64,000 bases of DNA. It comes from JBFHIJ01 sp963678775. Its GTDB lineage: Bacteria > Bacteroidota > Ignavibacteria > Kapaibacteriales > UBA2268. Positions 8,757 through 17,040 of this stretch are shown here, piece by piece. The notes under the pieces are model-generated. The model had not been told where the DNA came from. It ran no database searches and was given only the letters and a program-made list of their open reading frames with translations. The stretch covers positions 124,001-188,000 of the forward strand of contig CAXXGR010000008.1 in the NCBI GenBank assembly GCA_963678775.2, given 5' to 3'. The first letter of the stretch is position 1. Every line of letters begins with the position of its first letter. The translations under genes and the position numbers were made by a program.

Positions 8757-8787
8757 CAAATATATGGTTTATTATCTTTTTTGCAAA
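8757..8787 (-). promoter_or_regulatory. Bacteroidota-type promoter of the tRNA-Ser operon
   Basis: On the minus strand TTTG (8784-8787) is followed by exactly 19 bases and then TATATTTG (8757-8764), a full match to the known Bacteroidota primary-sigma consensus TTTG-N19-TAnnTTTG. Transcription would start near 8750, about 15 bases before the first tRNA. Confidence 0.85.
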
Positions 8788-8869
8788 ACATTTTTTGATA
8801 TTTTTTATTTTTTGTAGCCTCAATATTATTCTATATATTTATAAAGTATTATTAGATATAGGATTTGCA

Positions 8870-9652
8870 ATGAACATTAGACTTGAAAATAAAACAGCAT
8901 TTATTTGTGGTGCATCTGAGGGTTTAGGCTTAGCCGTTGCCGAGCGGTTAGCTGAGATGGGAACTAAGTGCATACTGTCAGCCCGAAACGAAAATAAATT
9001 AAAGGATATTTGTAATAGGCTAAATAATAAATATCCTAATAGTCACGCATATATTCCTCTTGATTTTCAAGATTATAACAAGTCAATAGAAATTATTAAA
9101 CAAGAAAACATTACGGATATAGATATTCTTGTAAATAATGCAGGAGGTCCTCCTCCCGGACTGGCTATCAATTCTTCACCTGAAGATTTTTTAAAAGCTT
9201 TCGAAAGACATTTATTTTTTTCTCAACACTTAGTTAGTTCCTTCGTTCCTTACATGCAGAGTAAAAAATGGGGCAGAATAATAAATATTATTTCTGTGAG
9301 CGTAAAGCAGCCTATTCCAAATCTGGGTGTGTCTAATACACTCAGAGGTGCAATGTCCTCGTGGGCAAAAACATTATCTAACGAATTAGCCCAATACGGT
9401 ATAACTGTAAATAATCTACTTCCTGGTCAGACCAAAACCAAACGGTTAGAAAGCTTAATTGAAAATAACAGTAGAATACAAGGCATTAGTTATAAAGAGT
9501 TAGAATCGAAAATGATTTCAGATATACCTGCCAACAGGTTTGGTGAGCCTTGGGAGTTTGCAGCAGCTGCCGGCTTTTTAGCTTCAGATTTTGCATCTTT
9601 TATTTCAGGTGTAAGTTTGCCTATTGACGGTGGTTTTATAAAAGGACTTTAA
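8870..9652 (+). CDS. Short-chain dehydrogenase/reductase (SDR) with non-canonical active site
   Basis: A 260-residue Rossmann-fold oxidoreductase counted from ATG 8870, which follows an AGGA at 8859-8862; the frame is open upstream to 8795 but those residues are not SDR-like. The cofactor motif is GASEGLGLAVAERL and the NNAGG motif is present. The central Ser is in IISVSVKQP. Where classical SDRs have YxxxK, this protein reads NLGVSNTLRGAMSSWAKTL, so neither Tyr nor Lys is at the expected place. A subgroup of bacterial SDRs annotated as FabG-like has the same SN-x-LR pattern, so this is a family trait rather than damage. The substrate is unknown. It stands alone between the tRNAs and the division genes. 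Confidence 0.85.
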   Translation: MNIRLENKTAFICGASEGLGLAVAERLAEMGTKCILSARNENKLKDICNRLNNKYPNSHAYIPLDFQDYNKSIEIIKQENITDIDILVNNAGGPPPGLAINSSPEDFLKAFERHLFFSQHLVSSFVPYMQSKKWGRIINIISVSVKQPIPNLGVSNTLRGAMSSWAKTLSNELAQYGITVNNLLPGQTKTKRLESLIENNSRIQGISYKELESKMISDIPANRFGEPWEFAAAAGFLASDFASFISGVSLPIDGGFIKGL

Positions 9653-9850
9653 ATATTTTCTATTTTTTAAAAATAAGCTTTTTTATATTAAGTATTTTTA
9701 CCTATTTTATTTCAGTGTATATACTAAACACAGGAAGTTCAGAAACTTTGATTTATCTAAACTATACTCATAGTATCTACATTATTTAATTTGCAATTTG
9801 TTTCCTATTAAACATACTTAAGGATTTTTTTATTTAATTTTATTTTTTTC

Positions 9851-9882
9851 CTTGCTATTTAAAGGAAAGTCTTTTACATTTG
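9851..9882 (+). promoter_or_regulatory. Bacteroidota-type promoter candidate for ftsQAZ
   Basis: CTTG (9851-9854), a 20-base spacer, then TACATTTG (9875-9882), which matches TAnnTTTG fully and the upstream box in three of four positions. The start of transcription would be near 9888, leaving a leader of about 145 bases before the ATG at 10033. Confidence 0.65.
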
Positions 9883-9908
9883 CACTTAAGAGGAAAATAA
9901 GCAGCATA

Positions 9909-9944
9909 AAGGCGGGAGTCAATTCGCTCGGATTACCCCACCTT
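9909..9944 (+). ncRNA. Possible structured 5' leader element before ftsQ
   Basis: AAGGCGGG (9909-9916) can pair with CCCACCTT (9937-9944) with one C-A mismatch, enclosing a 20-base loop. It is the most GC-rich part of this AT-rich intergenic region and lies inside the predicted leader. It does not match any riboswitch that I recognise. Confidence 0.35.
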
Positions 9945-10032
9945 CTTAGAGAAAAAATCGTACCAAAATATTCAAACTGAAGGCATTATTTTGTCTTCTG
10001 ATTTTTTGCAATCCTTTTTTCATTGGGGGAAA

Positions 10033-10836
10033 ATGAAAAATAGGCTACATAATATTGCACAGACATACGCATCTTTTTTTCAATCAAAGAAAAGACTGAA
10101 TTTATTCAGTTTGATTGCATTAATTTTATGTGTTACACTGTTAGTAGTTTATGCTCGTGAATGGCAAGCTGAACAGGTTATCGAGAACATCGAATTTGTT
10201 GGGTCTAATTCACTGAGTGAAGACTATTTACGTTCTGTATTGCCTGATAGTATTATCGGTACTAAACAAACCCCACAACTACTAAAAAGCATATCAGCCT
10301 CACTGAATAAAATTTCAGCTGTAAAGGAATGTGATATTGCTTCCAGTGGTTCATCAACTATAGTTATTTACATCAATGAAGCTAAACCTGCTGCAGTCAG
10401 ATTGAATGCAAAAGGTAGTCTTGAGTATATTGGTGATAATGGAAAAGTTCTTAAAACTCCCGGCGAATATTACAAAGACGTACCTTTAATTTCCGGGTTC
10501 AACTTCTCCCCTATTTCCGATACAAGTTTAAAAGCTCAGGAAAATTACAGAGTTAACCAAATTACAAAAGCAATAGATGTAATCGAAAGATTAAAATCAT
10601 ATAAAGATGGCTATTACTATCACATTTTAGACGAAATCAGATACAATAGCCAAGAGAAGTCTTATGAAGTCTTTTTGACTAATGATCGCATCAAAATAAT
10701 AGTCGAACCAGTCTACGGTTTAGATGCACAATTAGAAAAATTAGATTTTTTCTGGCTTAACAGGCTTCTTAGCAATAGCGTAGAAGTTAAAGAATATATT
10801 GATTTGCGTTGGAATGATCGAATCATATACAGTTAG
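10033..10836 (+). CDS. ftsQ: Cell division protein FtsQ/DivIB-like
   Basis: A bitopic membrane protein of about 267 residues counted from ATG 10033, which has GGGGGA just upstream; a TTG at 9991 would add 14 residues. It has a short basic cytoplasmic tail, one membrane helix (LNLFSLIALILCVTLLVVYA), then a POTRA-type segment (VIENIEFVGSNSLSEDYLRSVL) and a beta-rich FtsQ domain. FtsQ links early divisome proteins to FtsB/FtsL and the septal wall synthase in the periplasm. Sequence identity to model FtsQ is low; the call leans on architecture and on ftsA and ftsZ following directly. The mur genes that usually precede ftsQ are absent here. Confidence 0.85.
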   Translation: MKNRLHNIAQTYASFFQSKKRLNLFSLIALILCVTLLVVYAREWQAEQVIENIEFVGSNSLSEDYLRSVLPDSIIGTKQTPQLLKSISASLNKISAVKECDIASSGSSTIVIYINEAKPAAVRLNAKGSLEYIGDNGKVLKTPGEYYKDVPLISGFNFSPISDTSLKAQENYRVNQITKAIDVIERLKSYKDGYYYHILDEIRYNSQEKSYEVFLTNDRIKIIVEPVYGLDAQLEKLDFFWLNRLLSNSVEVKEYIDLRWNDRIIYS

Positions 10837-10880
10837 ATAATTTTGCAAAAATAATAAAATTTATAGATGGACTTTGTCTC

Positions 10881-12209
10881 ATGAGTGAAGAAAAAGTAGT
10901 TATTGACAATGAAATCAATCCAAAGATTACTGTTGGTATTGATATAGGTACTACTAAAATCTGTTGTCTTATCGGCGCCCCTTCTCCTCAAGACGGTAGC
11001 TTGAATATCCTTGGAATTGGCGTGGCTGAAAGTGAAGGCTTAAACAGAGGTGTAGTTGTAAATATAGACAAGACTGTAAAAGCTATCAGAAGCGTTATCG
11101 ACCAAGCTCAGCAGCAAGCCGGCATTAAAATAATTGAAGCTGTAGTTGGTATAGCCGGTGACCACATTGAAGCTTTCCAAACGCGGGGCATAGTGGGGCT
11201 GTCTAACCAAAATCATGAGATATCAAGAAGTGATGTAGAAAGGTTGCTCGAAGATACTAAAAAAGTAGCTATACCTTCGGAAAGAAAAATTATACACGTC
11301 ATCCCTCAAGACTATATTATTGACGGACAAGATGGAATTACTGACCCGGTAGGTATGAGCGGTGTTAGAATGGAAGCTAATGTACACGTAGTAACTGGCT
11401 TAGTAACAGCTATTCAAAATATTTACAGATGTGTAGAAAGATGCGGTGTAAAAGTTACTGATGTAGTACTTGAACCTATTGCAAGTAGTGCTGCTATACT
11501 TAGTGAAGAAGAAAAAGAAGTAGGTGTTGCACTTATAGATATTGGTGGTGGCACTACTGACGTCGCTATTTTTGAAGAAAATATTATTAGATATACATCT
11601 GTTTTCGGCATAGCCGGCAGACAGGTAACCGATGATGTAAGGAAAGGTTTAGGAGTAATAGTAGCTCAGGCAGAAAGGCTTAAAAGAGAAAATGGACATA
11701 CTTATTTACCTTCAATTATGAAGGACGAAGTGATTATGATCCCCGGTATAGGCGGAAGAGCTCCTATGGAAATAAATAAAAGTTACTTGTGCCAGATAAT
11801 CCAGCCAAGAATGGAAGAAATATTTGAATTTGCTCTGGCTGAAATTAGAAAGTCCGGTTTTGAAAACAAATTAGGTGCAGGCATTGTACTTACAGGTGGC
11901 ACTACACTGCTAAGAGGCACAGAAGATTTGGCTCGTGAAATATTCCAGATGCCTGTAAAAATAGGTATGCCTTCGCAGCTTAATTTATCAGGCTTAGCCA
12001 CTGAGATACAGTCACCTGTATACTCAACTTCTGTAGGGCTTTCATTATACGGTCTTCAAGATAATTACGGCAAAGGTGCCACATCTGACATTAGACTTAA
12101 AGATGTACAAACCTCTGCAGATAAAGAACCAAAAGAATCAGAAGAGAAAGAAGCAGAAGAAAAACCTTCTATACTCAATAAAATCACTAATTTTTTGAAA
12201 GAATTATAA
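10881..12209 (+). CDS. ftsA: Cell division protein FtsA
   Basis: A 442-residue actin-like ATPase that tethers FtsZ to the membrane. Actin-fold motifs are visible: phosphate 1 (VGIDIGTTKICCLIG), the 1C-domain stretch (GLNRGVVVNIDKTVKAIR), phosphate 2 (VALIDIGGGTTDVAIF) and the adenosine motif (GIVLTGGTTLLRG). The C-terminus ends in a charged linker rich in Lys and Glu and then an amphipathic segment (SILNKITNFLKEL), which fits the membrane-targeting helix of FtsA. It lies 44 bases after ftsQ and 41 before ftsZ in the same operon. Confidence 0.98.
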   Translation: MSEEKVVIDNEINPKITVGIDIGTTKICCLIGAPSPQDGSLNILGIGVAESEGLNRGVVVNIDKTVKAIRSVIDQAQQQAGIKIIEAVVGIAGDHIEAFQTRGIVGLSNQNHEISRSDVERLLEDTKKVAIPSERKIIHVIPQDYIIDGQDGITDPVGMSGVRMEANVHVVTGLVTAIQNIYRCVERCGVKVTDVVLEPIASSAAILSEEEKEVGVALIDIGGGTTDVAIFEENIIRYTSVFGIAGRQVTDDVRKGLGVIVAQAERLKRENGHTYLPSIMKDEVIMIPGIGGRAPMEINKSYLCQIIQPRMEEIFEFALAEIRKSGFENKLGAGIVLTGGTTLLRGTEDLAREIFQMPVKIGMPSQLNLSGLATEIQSPVYSTSVGLSLYGLQDNYGKGATSDIRLKDVQTSADKEPKESEEKEAEEKPSILNKITNFLKEL

Positions 12210-12250
12210 TAAATATAAAATAGTTGTAACAAAAATCACAGGGTCAGCAA

Positions 12251-13531
12251 ATGTCAGCAGAAATCATGATAGACGTTCATACCCCTTCAAATGATGGCGC
12301 TCAAATTAAAGTCATTGGTGTAGGTGGTGGTGGAGGTAATGCGATTAATAATATGATAAGTAAAGGTCTTTCAGGTGTAGAGTTTATCGCAGCTAACACG
12401 GACAAACAAGCTTTAGATCATAATTTAGCTCAAATCAAAATTCAGATTGGTGCAGACACAACTAGAGGTCTTGGTGCAGGCGCTAATCCTGAAATTGGTC
12501 AAAAGTCAGTAGAAGAAAACGAAGAAGAAATTAAAGCTGTTTTGGACAAAACGGATATGCTTTTTGTTACTGCAGGCATGGGTGGTGGTACCGGAACTGG
12601 TGGAGCTCCTACTATTGCTAAAATCGGCAATGAAATGGATGCTTTGGTAGTTGGTATCGTTACAACTCCTTTCACTTGGGAAGGCAAAAAACGCATGAAA
12701 CTTGCTGAAGAAGGTATAAAACTATTACGTCAATATGTGGACGCTTTAATTGTTATTCCTAACCAGAGATTATTAGAAATAATTGATAAAAACACTAGCT
12801 TCCAAGATGCATTTTTGAAAGTTGACGAAGTACTTTATAATGCTACAAAGGGTATTTCTGATATTATCGGATGCCATGGTATTGTAAACGTTGACTTTGC
12901 TGATGTTAAAACTGTAATGAAAGGCATGGGCGACGCTCTTATGGGCATTGGCACTGCCAGCGGTCAAAACAGAGCTGCTGAAGCAACTAATAATGCACTA
13001 AACTCTCCTCTTCTTAATGGTATTTCTATCCAAGGTGCTAAAGGCGTTTTGGTTAATATCACAGGTGGTTCTGACATGGGAATGCTAGAAATAGCTGAAG
13101 CTGTTTCTATCGTAGAAGAAGCTGCCGGAGAAGATGTTAATTTAATTCATGGTGTTGTTGAAAATCCGGATATGAAAGATGAGATAATGGTTACAGTTGT
13201 TGCCACAGGCTTTAACAAGGTAGAGACTCAAGAAACTACTACCAATAATCTTATGGGAAAAAATAAAGATTTTAGTGACAATTCTAATTCAAAAAGAATT
13301 AAACCTCCAATATTTGCACCTACAAGACCATCTTTTGGTGCTCAGCACCTAGACACCGTTGCGACTACACCTCCTCCTCTAACAAAGGTAACAGGTAGTC
13401 CACGTGGATATGATGAGTTGAAAAAATATGACGAGCCGGCTTTCAAAAGAAAGCAAAAAGAAGTACAATCTAACGATAATAACACGGGAATGGCTTCTAC
13501 AGCAAGCCCATTTGCGAGAAAGCGTTTCTAA
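12251..13531 (+). CDS. ftsZ: Cell division protein FtsZ
   Basis: A 426-residue tubulin-like GTPase that forms the Z ring. The nucleotide motif GGGTGTGG is at residues 111-118, preceded by the N-terminal VIGVGGGGGNAINNM, and the T7 region NVDFADVKTVM is intact. After the globular part (about residue 320) comes a disordered linker. A conserved C-terminal peptide-like segment, YDEPAFKRKQ (about 388-400), would bind FtsA. Unusually, about 30 more residues follow, ending in the basic SPFARKRF, so the FtsA-binding peptide is not at the extreme end. A strong terminator follows at 13573-13601. Confidence 0.98.
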   Translation: MSAEIMIDVHTPSNDGAQIKVIGVGGGGGNAINNMISKGLSGVEFIAANTDKQALDHNLAQIKIQIGADTTRGLGAGANPEIGQKSVEENEEEIKAVLDKTDMLFVTAGMGGGTGTGGAPTIAKIGNEMDALVVGIVTTPFTWEGKKRMKLAEEGIKLLRQYVDALIVIPNQRLLEIIDKNTSFQDAFLKVDEVLYNATKGISDIIGCHGIVNVDFADVKTVMKGMGDALMGIGTASGQNRAAEATNNALNSPLLNGISIQGAKGVLVNITGGSDMGMLEIAEAVSIVEEAAGEDVNLIHGVVENPDMKDEIMVTVVATGFNKVETQETTTNNLMGKNKDFSDNSNSKRIKPPIFAPTRPSFGAQHLDTVATTPPPLTKVTGSPRGYDELKKYDEPAFKRKQKEVQSNDNNTGMASTASPFARKRF

Positions 13532-13572
13532 TATATAGCATGATGATTATATTTATATCAAAACCGAAACTG

Positions 13573-13601
13573 AAAGGCTACCAGAAATGGTGGCCTTTTT
13601 T
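13573..13601 (+). terminator. Rho-independent terminator of ftsQAZ
   Basis: AAAGGCTACCA (13573-13583) pairs with TGGTGGCCTTT (13588-13598), 11 bp with one wobble, around a stable GAAA tetraloop; the T run continues to 13601. It is 41 bases after the ftsZ stop. Confidence 0.9.
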
Positions 13602-13700
13602 ATTAGCTGCCCCCTAAGAAATCCCGGGAATTCTGTATAGAATTACTTTTTCCTTTAGGTCATACTTCTGATACAAACAACTAAATAATCGATATTTTAG

Positions 13701-13735
13701 AGGGAAAGAAAAGACGTAATGCTTTCCGTCTTTTC
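13701..13735 (-). terminator. Terminator of the WG-repeat operon
   Basis: GAAAAGACG (13708-13716) pairs with CGTCTTTTC (13727-13735), 9 bp with a 10-base loop. Read on the minus strand it is followed by a pyrimidine-rich tract (complement of 13701-13707). It lies about 50 bases beyond the WG-repeat stop. The stretch 13602-13787 otherwise shows nothing. Confidence 0.65.
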
Positions 13736-13787
13736 AAACTGCCTCTAATGAAATATTGGTCAGTTAATATATATAATAATTTAGTAC

Positions 13788-14948
13788 TTACGAATGCCTC
13801 TTTACAGTCTCTAAGACAGAATTATGATCATCGACACCTAAAATAGTCCAAATTCTTTTACCTGCAATATCTATATAATATAATTCTTTATCTTTCCATA
13901 CCTTTGCAAGTCCACCGTCAAAATCATCTGCATAATCATACTCTGCAGGAATAATAACGTTGTCATTTTCATCTATATAACCATAGAGACCATCTAATTC
14001 AAAAGCCATTAGACCATTTTTAAAATCGCCAAGACTAGTGTACTTAGGTCTTATTTTCCAGTTTCCATTACTATCTAAAAGCCCCCATAATCCACCGGAA
14101 AACACATTTACATATCCTCCATTCATCTCGCCTGATTTTTCATATTTAGCATCAATTACCATCTTACCTTTTTTATTGACAAATCCAAAGAACTTACCAA
14201 TCATTACTTTCGCAAACCCATTATGAAAAGGATTTACAAAATCAAATTGGGGAGAGATTTGAACTCTAAAGTCCTCGTTCATAAATCCCCATTTACCGTT
14301 AATTTTAACTCCGGCAAGACCTTCAGAATATATGTCGGCTTCTTCAAACCTTTCTTTACAGACAACTAACTCTTCGTCTACTTCTTTGATATACGTGTAT
14401 GGAGTGCCATCTGTATCGGCAGATAGTGCTAATGCTTTGCCATCATGAAATCCTGTAACAAAGTACAATCTAGAATATAGTATTTCGACTCTGCCTTTTT
14501 TGGTATCTATAGTGTCTTTTACATACACTTTTTTACCGGAAGTGTCAATTAATCCATATTGAGTGGGAGATTTTTGGATTAAGATTCTGCTATAACCTTG
14601 TGAAAAAGAAGAATAATCAGGATCATTTACCTCTAATATAACTTTTCCACTTTCATTTATAAAATAGTAATCGTTCCATACTGTAAACAAACCAAAAAAT
14701 CTATAAGGATGTCTAACAAAAGCCAAACCATCTGAAAAAAAAGCATTATGTCTGAACGTAATATTAGCTAAATCCTTTCCATTGATGGTCATTTTAGATT
14801 TATCAAATAAAGGGTAATATTCCCCTCTAATTTTTACTTCTCCTGTAGAATCGATGTAAGAGACATAATCTCCGTCAAAAACAGGAAACAGTTTTGCATC
14901 TGCAGTGTAACATATTATAAGTGCAAATAATAAAGTAAAGTATCTCAT
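13788..14948 (-). CDS. Exported WG-repeat (KWG) protein
   Basis: About 386 residues from ATG 14948, where a good signal peptide begins (MRYFTLLFALIICYTADA); a GTG at 14975 would add nine residues. The rest is built of WG repeats, each with a pattern like GLYGYIDENDNVIIPAEYDYA, with roughly seven or eight copies. Others read FGFVNKKGKMVIDAKYE and WGLLDSNGNWKIRPKYT. These beta-rich repeats are common in exported Bacteroidota proteins but have no general function assigned. It is the last gene of a run with the SRPBCC and MlaF-like genes, 38 bases after the former. Confidence 0.85.
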   Translation of the reverse strand: MRYFTLLFALIICYTADAKLFPVFDGDYVSYIDSTGEVKIRGEYYPLFDKSKMTINGKDLANITFRHNAFFSDGLAFVRHPYRFFGLFTVWNDYYFINESGKVILEVNDPDYSSFSQGYSRILIQKSPTQYGLIDTSGKKVYVKDTIDTKKGRVEILYSRLYFVTGFHDGKALALSADTDGTPYTYIKEVDEELVVCKERFEEADIYSEGLAGVKINGKWGFMNEDFRVQISPQFDFVNPFHNGFAKVMIGKFFGFVNKKGKMVIDAKYEKSGEMNGGYVNVFSGGLWGLLDSNGNWKIRPKYTSLGDFKNGLMAFELDGLYGYIDENDNVIIPAEYDYADDFDGGLAKVWKDKELYYIDIAGKRIWTILGVDDHNSVLETVKRHS

Positions 14949-14986
14949 TTTCTTAATATAAAAGTGAATAAACACAACTTGTTGTT

Positions 14987-15445
14987 TTACAATTTAAAAT
15001 TACAATCTAATATTTTTTTTCTAAACTCAAATATTTCTTTTACCTTTTTATCAACCATGACCTGAGCCACAATGCGTCCAACTAATCCAAAAGGTACGTC
15101 ATAATGCACAATATCTGTCATTTCTGTCTGTCCACCCTCTAGCTCTTTAAAAAAATGCTGGTGATGCCAAAATTTATAAGGCCCAAACCTCTGCTCGTCT
15201 ACGAAATATTCTTTATCTTTCACGTGGGTGATTTCAGTAACCCAGCGCAGAGGAATAGCCAGCAAGGGAGTAACTGTATATTGAATTATCATTCCTTGGT
15301 ACATTTTTTCCGGCAAATCAGAAATTATTTTAAATTTCAAGTAGTCAGGTGTAATCTCTTCCAAATTTTTGGGAGATGAAAAATAATCCCATGCATCAGC
15401 TAAAGGGAGGTTGACAATCTGCTTTACTTCATATTTTTTTATCAT
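14987..15445 (-). CDS. SRPBCC (START-like) family protein
   Basis: A 152-residue single-domain protein of the SRPBCC or polyketide-cyclase-like fold. The N-terminal strand and helix (YEVKQIVNLPLADAWDYFSSPKNL) and the middle RFGPYKFWHHQHFF plus DIVHYDVPFG segments are those of the DUF-type SRPBCC proteins often annotated as ligand-binding or coenzyme Q-binding-like. These proteins hold a hydrophobic ligand in a deep cavity; here the ligand is unknown. It is between an MlaF-like lipid-transport ATPase (67 bases upstream) and a WG-repeat protein. Confidence 0.8.
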   Translation of the reverse strand: MIKKYEVKQIVNLPLADAWDYFSSPKNLEEITPDYLKFKIISDLPEKMYQGMIIQYTVTPLLAIPLRWVTEITHVKDKEYFVDEQRFGPYKFWHHQHFFKELEGGQTEMTDIVHYDVPFGLVGRIVAQVMVDKKVKEIFEFRKKILDCNFKL

Positions 15446-15512
15446 TGTAACATCTCGTTGTATTTTTTAGTGATAAAGAGCTATAAGTAAATAATAAATT
15501 GTACTTAAATAT

Positions 15513-16295
15513 TTATACAGGGTGGGTATACCTATCTAAAAATTCTGATACTATAGGATCTTTAGCATTTTTGAAATCAGTAACATCTCCCTGAAATTGT
15601 ACCAAACCTTCATGTAGCATGGTCACCTGATGGGCAACTCGATCCACCGAAAACATATCATGAGTGATAACGATAGAAGTTACTTTAAACTGTTGTGCCA
15701 AATCCCTTATCAGCAAATCAATTTGCTCAGAAGTCACAGGATCAAGTCCGGTAGTTGGTTCATCATAAAATATATATTCGGGGTCTCCTACCAAGCCACG
15801 TGCCACACCAACTCTTTTACGCATACCACCTGACAAATCAGAAGGTTTCTTGTTTTTTAATATTTCCCATTCATTTTGGAATGACACAGTCTCCAATTCG
15901 CTTATATCCGGCAATAAACCCACCGCAGAGAGTACCCTTTGAGCTCTTGGCTCTAAGAGTTGCAAATCTCTTTCTCCGTGTTCATACAGCCCAATAACTA
16001 CATTTTCGAATACAGTATAGGAATCAAACAAAGCTGCCCCCTGGAATACAAACCCCATTTTCCTTCGCAAATTAAATAGTTGCTTTTTGTTGAGATTACT
16101 TACTTCCATTCCATCTACTTTGACGCTACCTTTATCAGGTTCCAGTAAGCCTACAATATGCTTTAATAATACACTTTTACCACAGCCTGACTTGCCTATG
16201 ATGCACATAGTCTGGCCATTAGGTATTTCGAAGCTAACCCCCTTTAGCACTTTTTTTGCACCAAAAGCTTTATGTAAGTTATTTATTTCTATCAT
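15513..16295 (-). CDS. ABC transporter ATPase, MlaF/Ttg2A-like
   Basis: A 260-residue ATP-binding subunit. Walker A is IGKSGCGKSVLLKHIVG, the Q loop MGFVFQGAALFDSYTV, the signature LSGGMRKRVGVARGL, Walker B EYIFYDEPTTGLDPVT and the H loop SIVITHDM. The 'GAALFDSYTVFENV' stretch and 'GGMRKRVGVARGL' are the hallmarks of the Mla/Mce-type ATPases that move phospholipids between the outer and inner membrane. It has about 20 extra residues (LETVSFQNEWEILKNKKPSD) before the signature motif. The permease (MlaE) and the MCE protein are not next to it, so the partners must be elsewhere. Confidence 0.88.
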   Translation of the reverse strand: MIEINNLHKAFGAKKVLKGVSFEIPNGQTMCIIGKSGCGKSVLLKHIVGLLEPDKGSVKVDGMEVSNLNKKQLFNLRRKMGFVFQGAALFDSYTVFENVVIGLYEHGERDLQLLEPRAQRVLSAVGLLPDISELETVSFQNEWEILKNKKPSDLSGGMRKRVGVARGLVGDPEYIFYDEPTTGLDPVTSEQIDLLIRDLAQQFKVTSIVITHDMFSVDRVAHQVTMLHEGLVQFQGDVTDFKNAKDPIVSEFLDRYTHPV

Positions 16296-16341
16296 GCTGG
16301 TTTTCCTATTTTAGATAGCAAATGGGAATAAATAAATATCT

Positions 16342-16382
16342 AAAAAAAAAACTACCTGAATATTATAATATTGAGGTAGTTT
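16342..16382 (-). terminator. Terminator of the murQ-TPR unit
   Basis: AAACTACCT (16349-16357) pairs with AGGTAGTTT (16374-16382), and an inner AATATT palindrome extends the hairpin across one mismatch. On the minus strand it is followed by a long T run (complement of 16342-16350). Confidence 0.85.
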
Positions 16383-16407
16383 ATAAACGTTCTATTATTG
16401 TTATTGG

Positions 16408-17031
16408 TTACATTCTTTCGCGAATTTCTGCAATTAATCTTTTAGCTTCTGACTCTAAGCCATCTGAGTCGCCATTTATTTTAAGATATTGCTTCAAATC
16501 TTTCAAAGCTGCTTCGTGATTTTCTTTATAAAGATAAACTACAGCTCTTCCGTAATATGCCATACCAAAATCTTTTTTCAATTCGATAGCTTTTGTATAA
16601 TCAGCTATAGCCAAATCGTCTTCTTCCATATAGTAATAAGCATTTGCTCTTGCATGGTAGACTTCAGGCACATCGTTTTGTTTACCCAATGCATCAGTCA
16701 AATCTTGTATTGCATTTGCATATTTTTCTAATTGAATATAACATAGGGCACGTGAAAAGTAAGCTTCAAAGTAGTTACTATCTATTTTAAGAGCTACAGT
16801 AAAATCATTTAATGCTTTTTTGTAGTCATTCTGATAGTAGTATGCCTGCCCCCTTCCATGATAAGAAGGTGCATAGCTTGACTGAGTTTGCAGTGCTTCT
16901 GTGTAATATTTTACAGCTGCAGAATAGTTTTCAGTAAGCAGTGCATTGTAAGCCATCTGTATGCTGCTCTGTTGAGCATATAAACTACAGGCGGCAAAAG
17001 TCAAAAAGATGAAAACGGCAATCTTTCTCAT
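16408..17031 (-). CDS. Exported TPR-repeat protein
   Basis: A 207-residue protein with a signal peptide (MRKIAVFIFLTFAACSLYAQ); the Cys in AACSLYA could also be read as a weak lipobox. The mature part is about five tetratricopeptide repeats, for example YSAAVKYYTEALQTQSSYAPS, KALNDFTVALKIDSNYFEA and LAIADYTKAIELKKDFGMA. TPRs mediate protein-protein contacts; the partner is unknown. It begins nine bases after the murQ stop and therefore is probably co-transcribed with it. Confidence 0.85.
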   Translation of the reverse strand: MRKIAVFIFLTFAACSLYAQQSSIQMAYNALLTENYSAAVKYYTEALQTQSSYAPSYHGRGQAYYYQNDYKKALNDFTVALKIDSNYFEAYFSRALCYIQLEKYANAIQDLTDALGKQNDVPEVYHARANAYYYMEEDDLAIADYTKAIELKKDFGMAYYGRAVVYLYKENHEAALKDLKQYLKINGDSDGLESEAKRLIAEIRERM

Positions 17032-17040
17032 TATTCTCCC

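Larger units (their letters stand above)
9653..10032 (+). other. Non-coding region upstream of ftsQ
   Basis: About 380 bases between the SDR stop and the chosen ftsQ start. The first 190 bases are very AT-rich with no gene or clear hairpin seen. The rest holds a promoter candidate (9851-9882) and a GC-richer leader (9909-9944). A TTG at 9991 is in frame with ftsQ and could extend it by 14 residues. Confidence 0.6.

Noticed and set aside
8493..8823. Two short minus-strand frames with nearly the same protein sequence
   Set aside because: They are translations of the two identical tRNA-Ser genes and their flanks.
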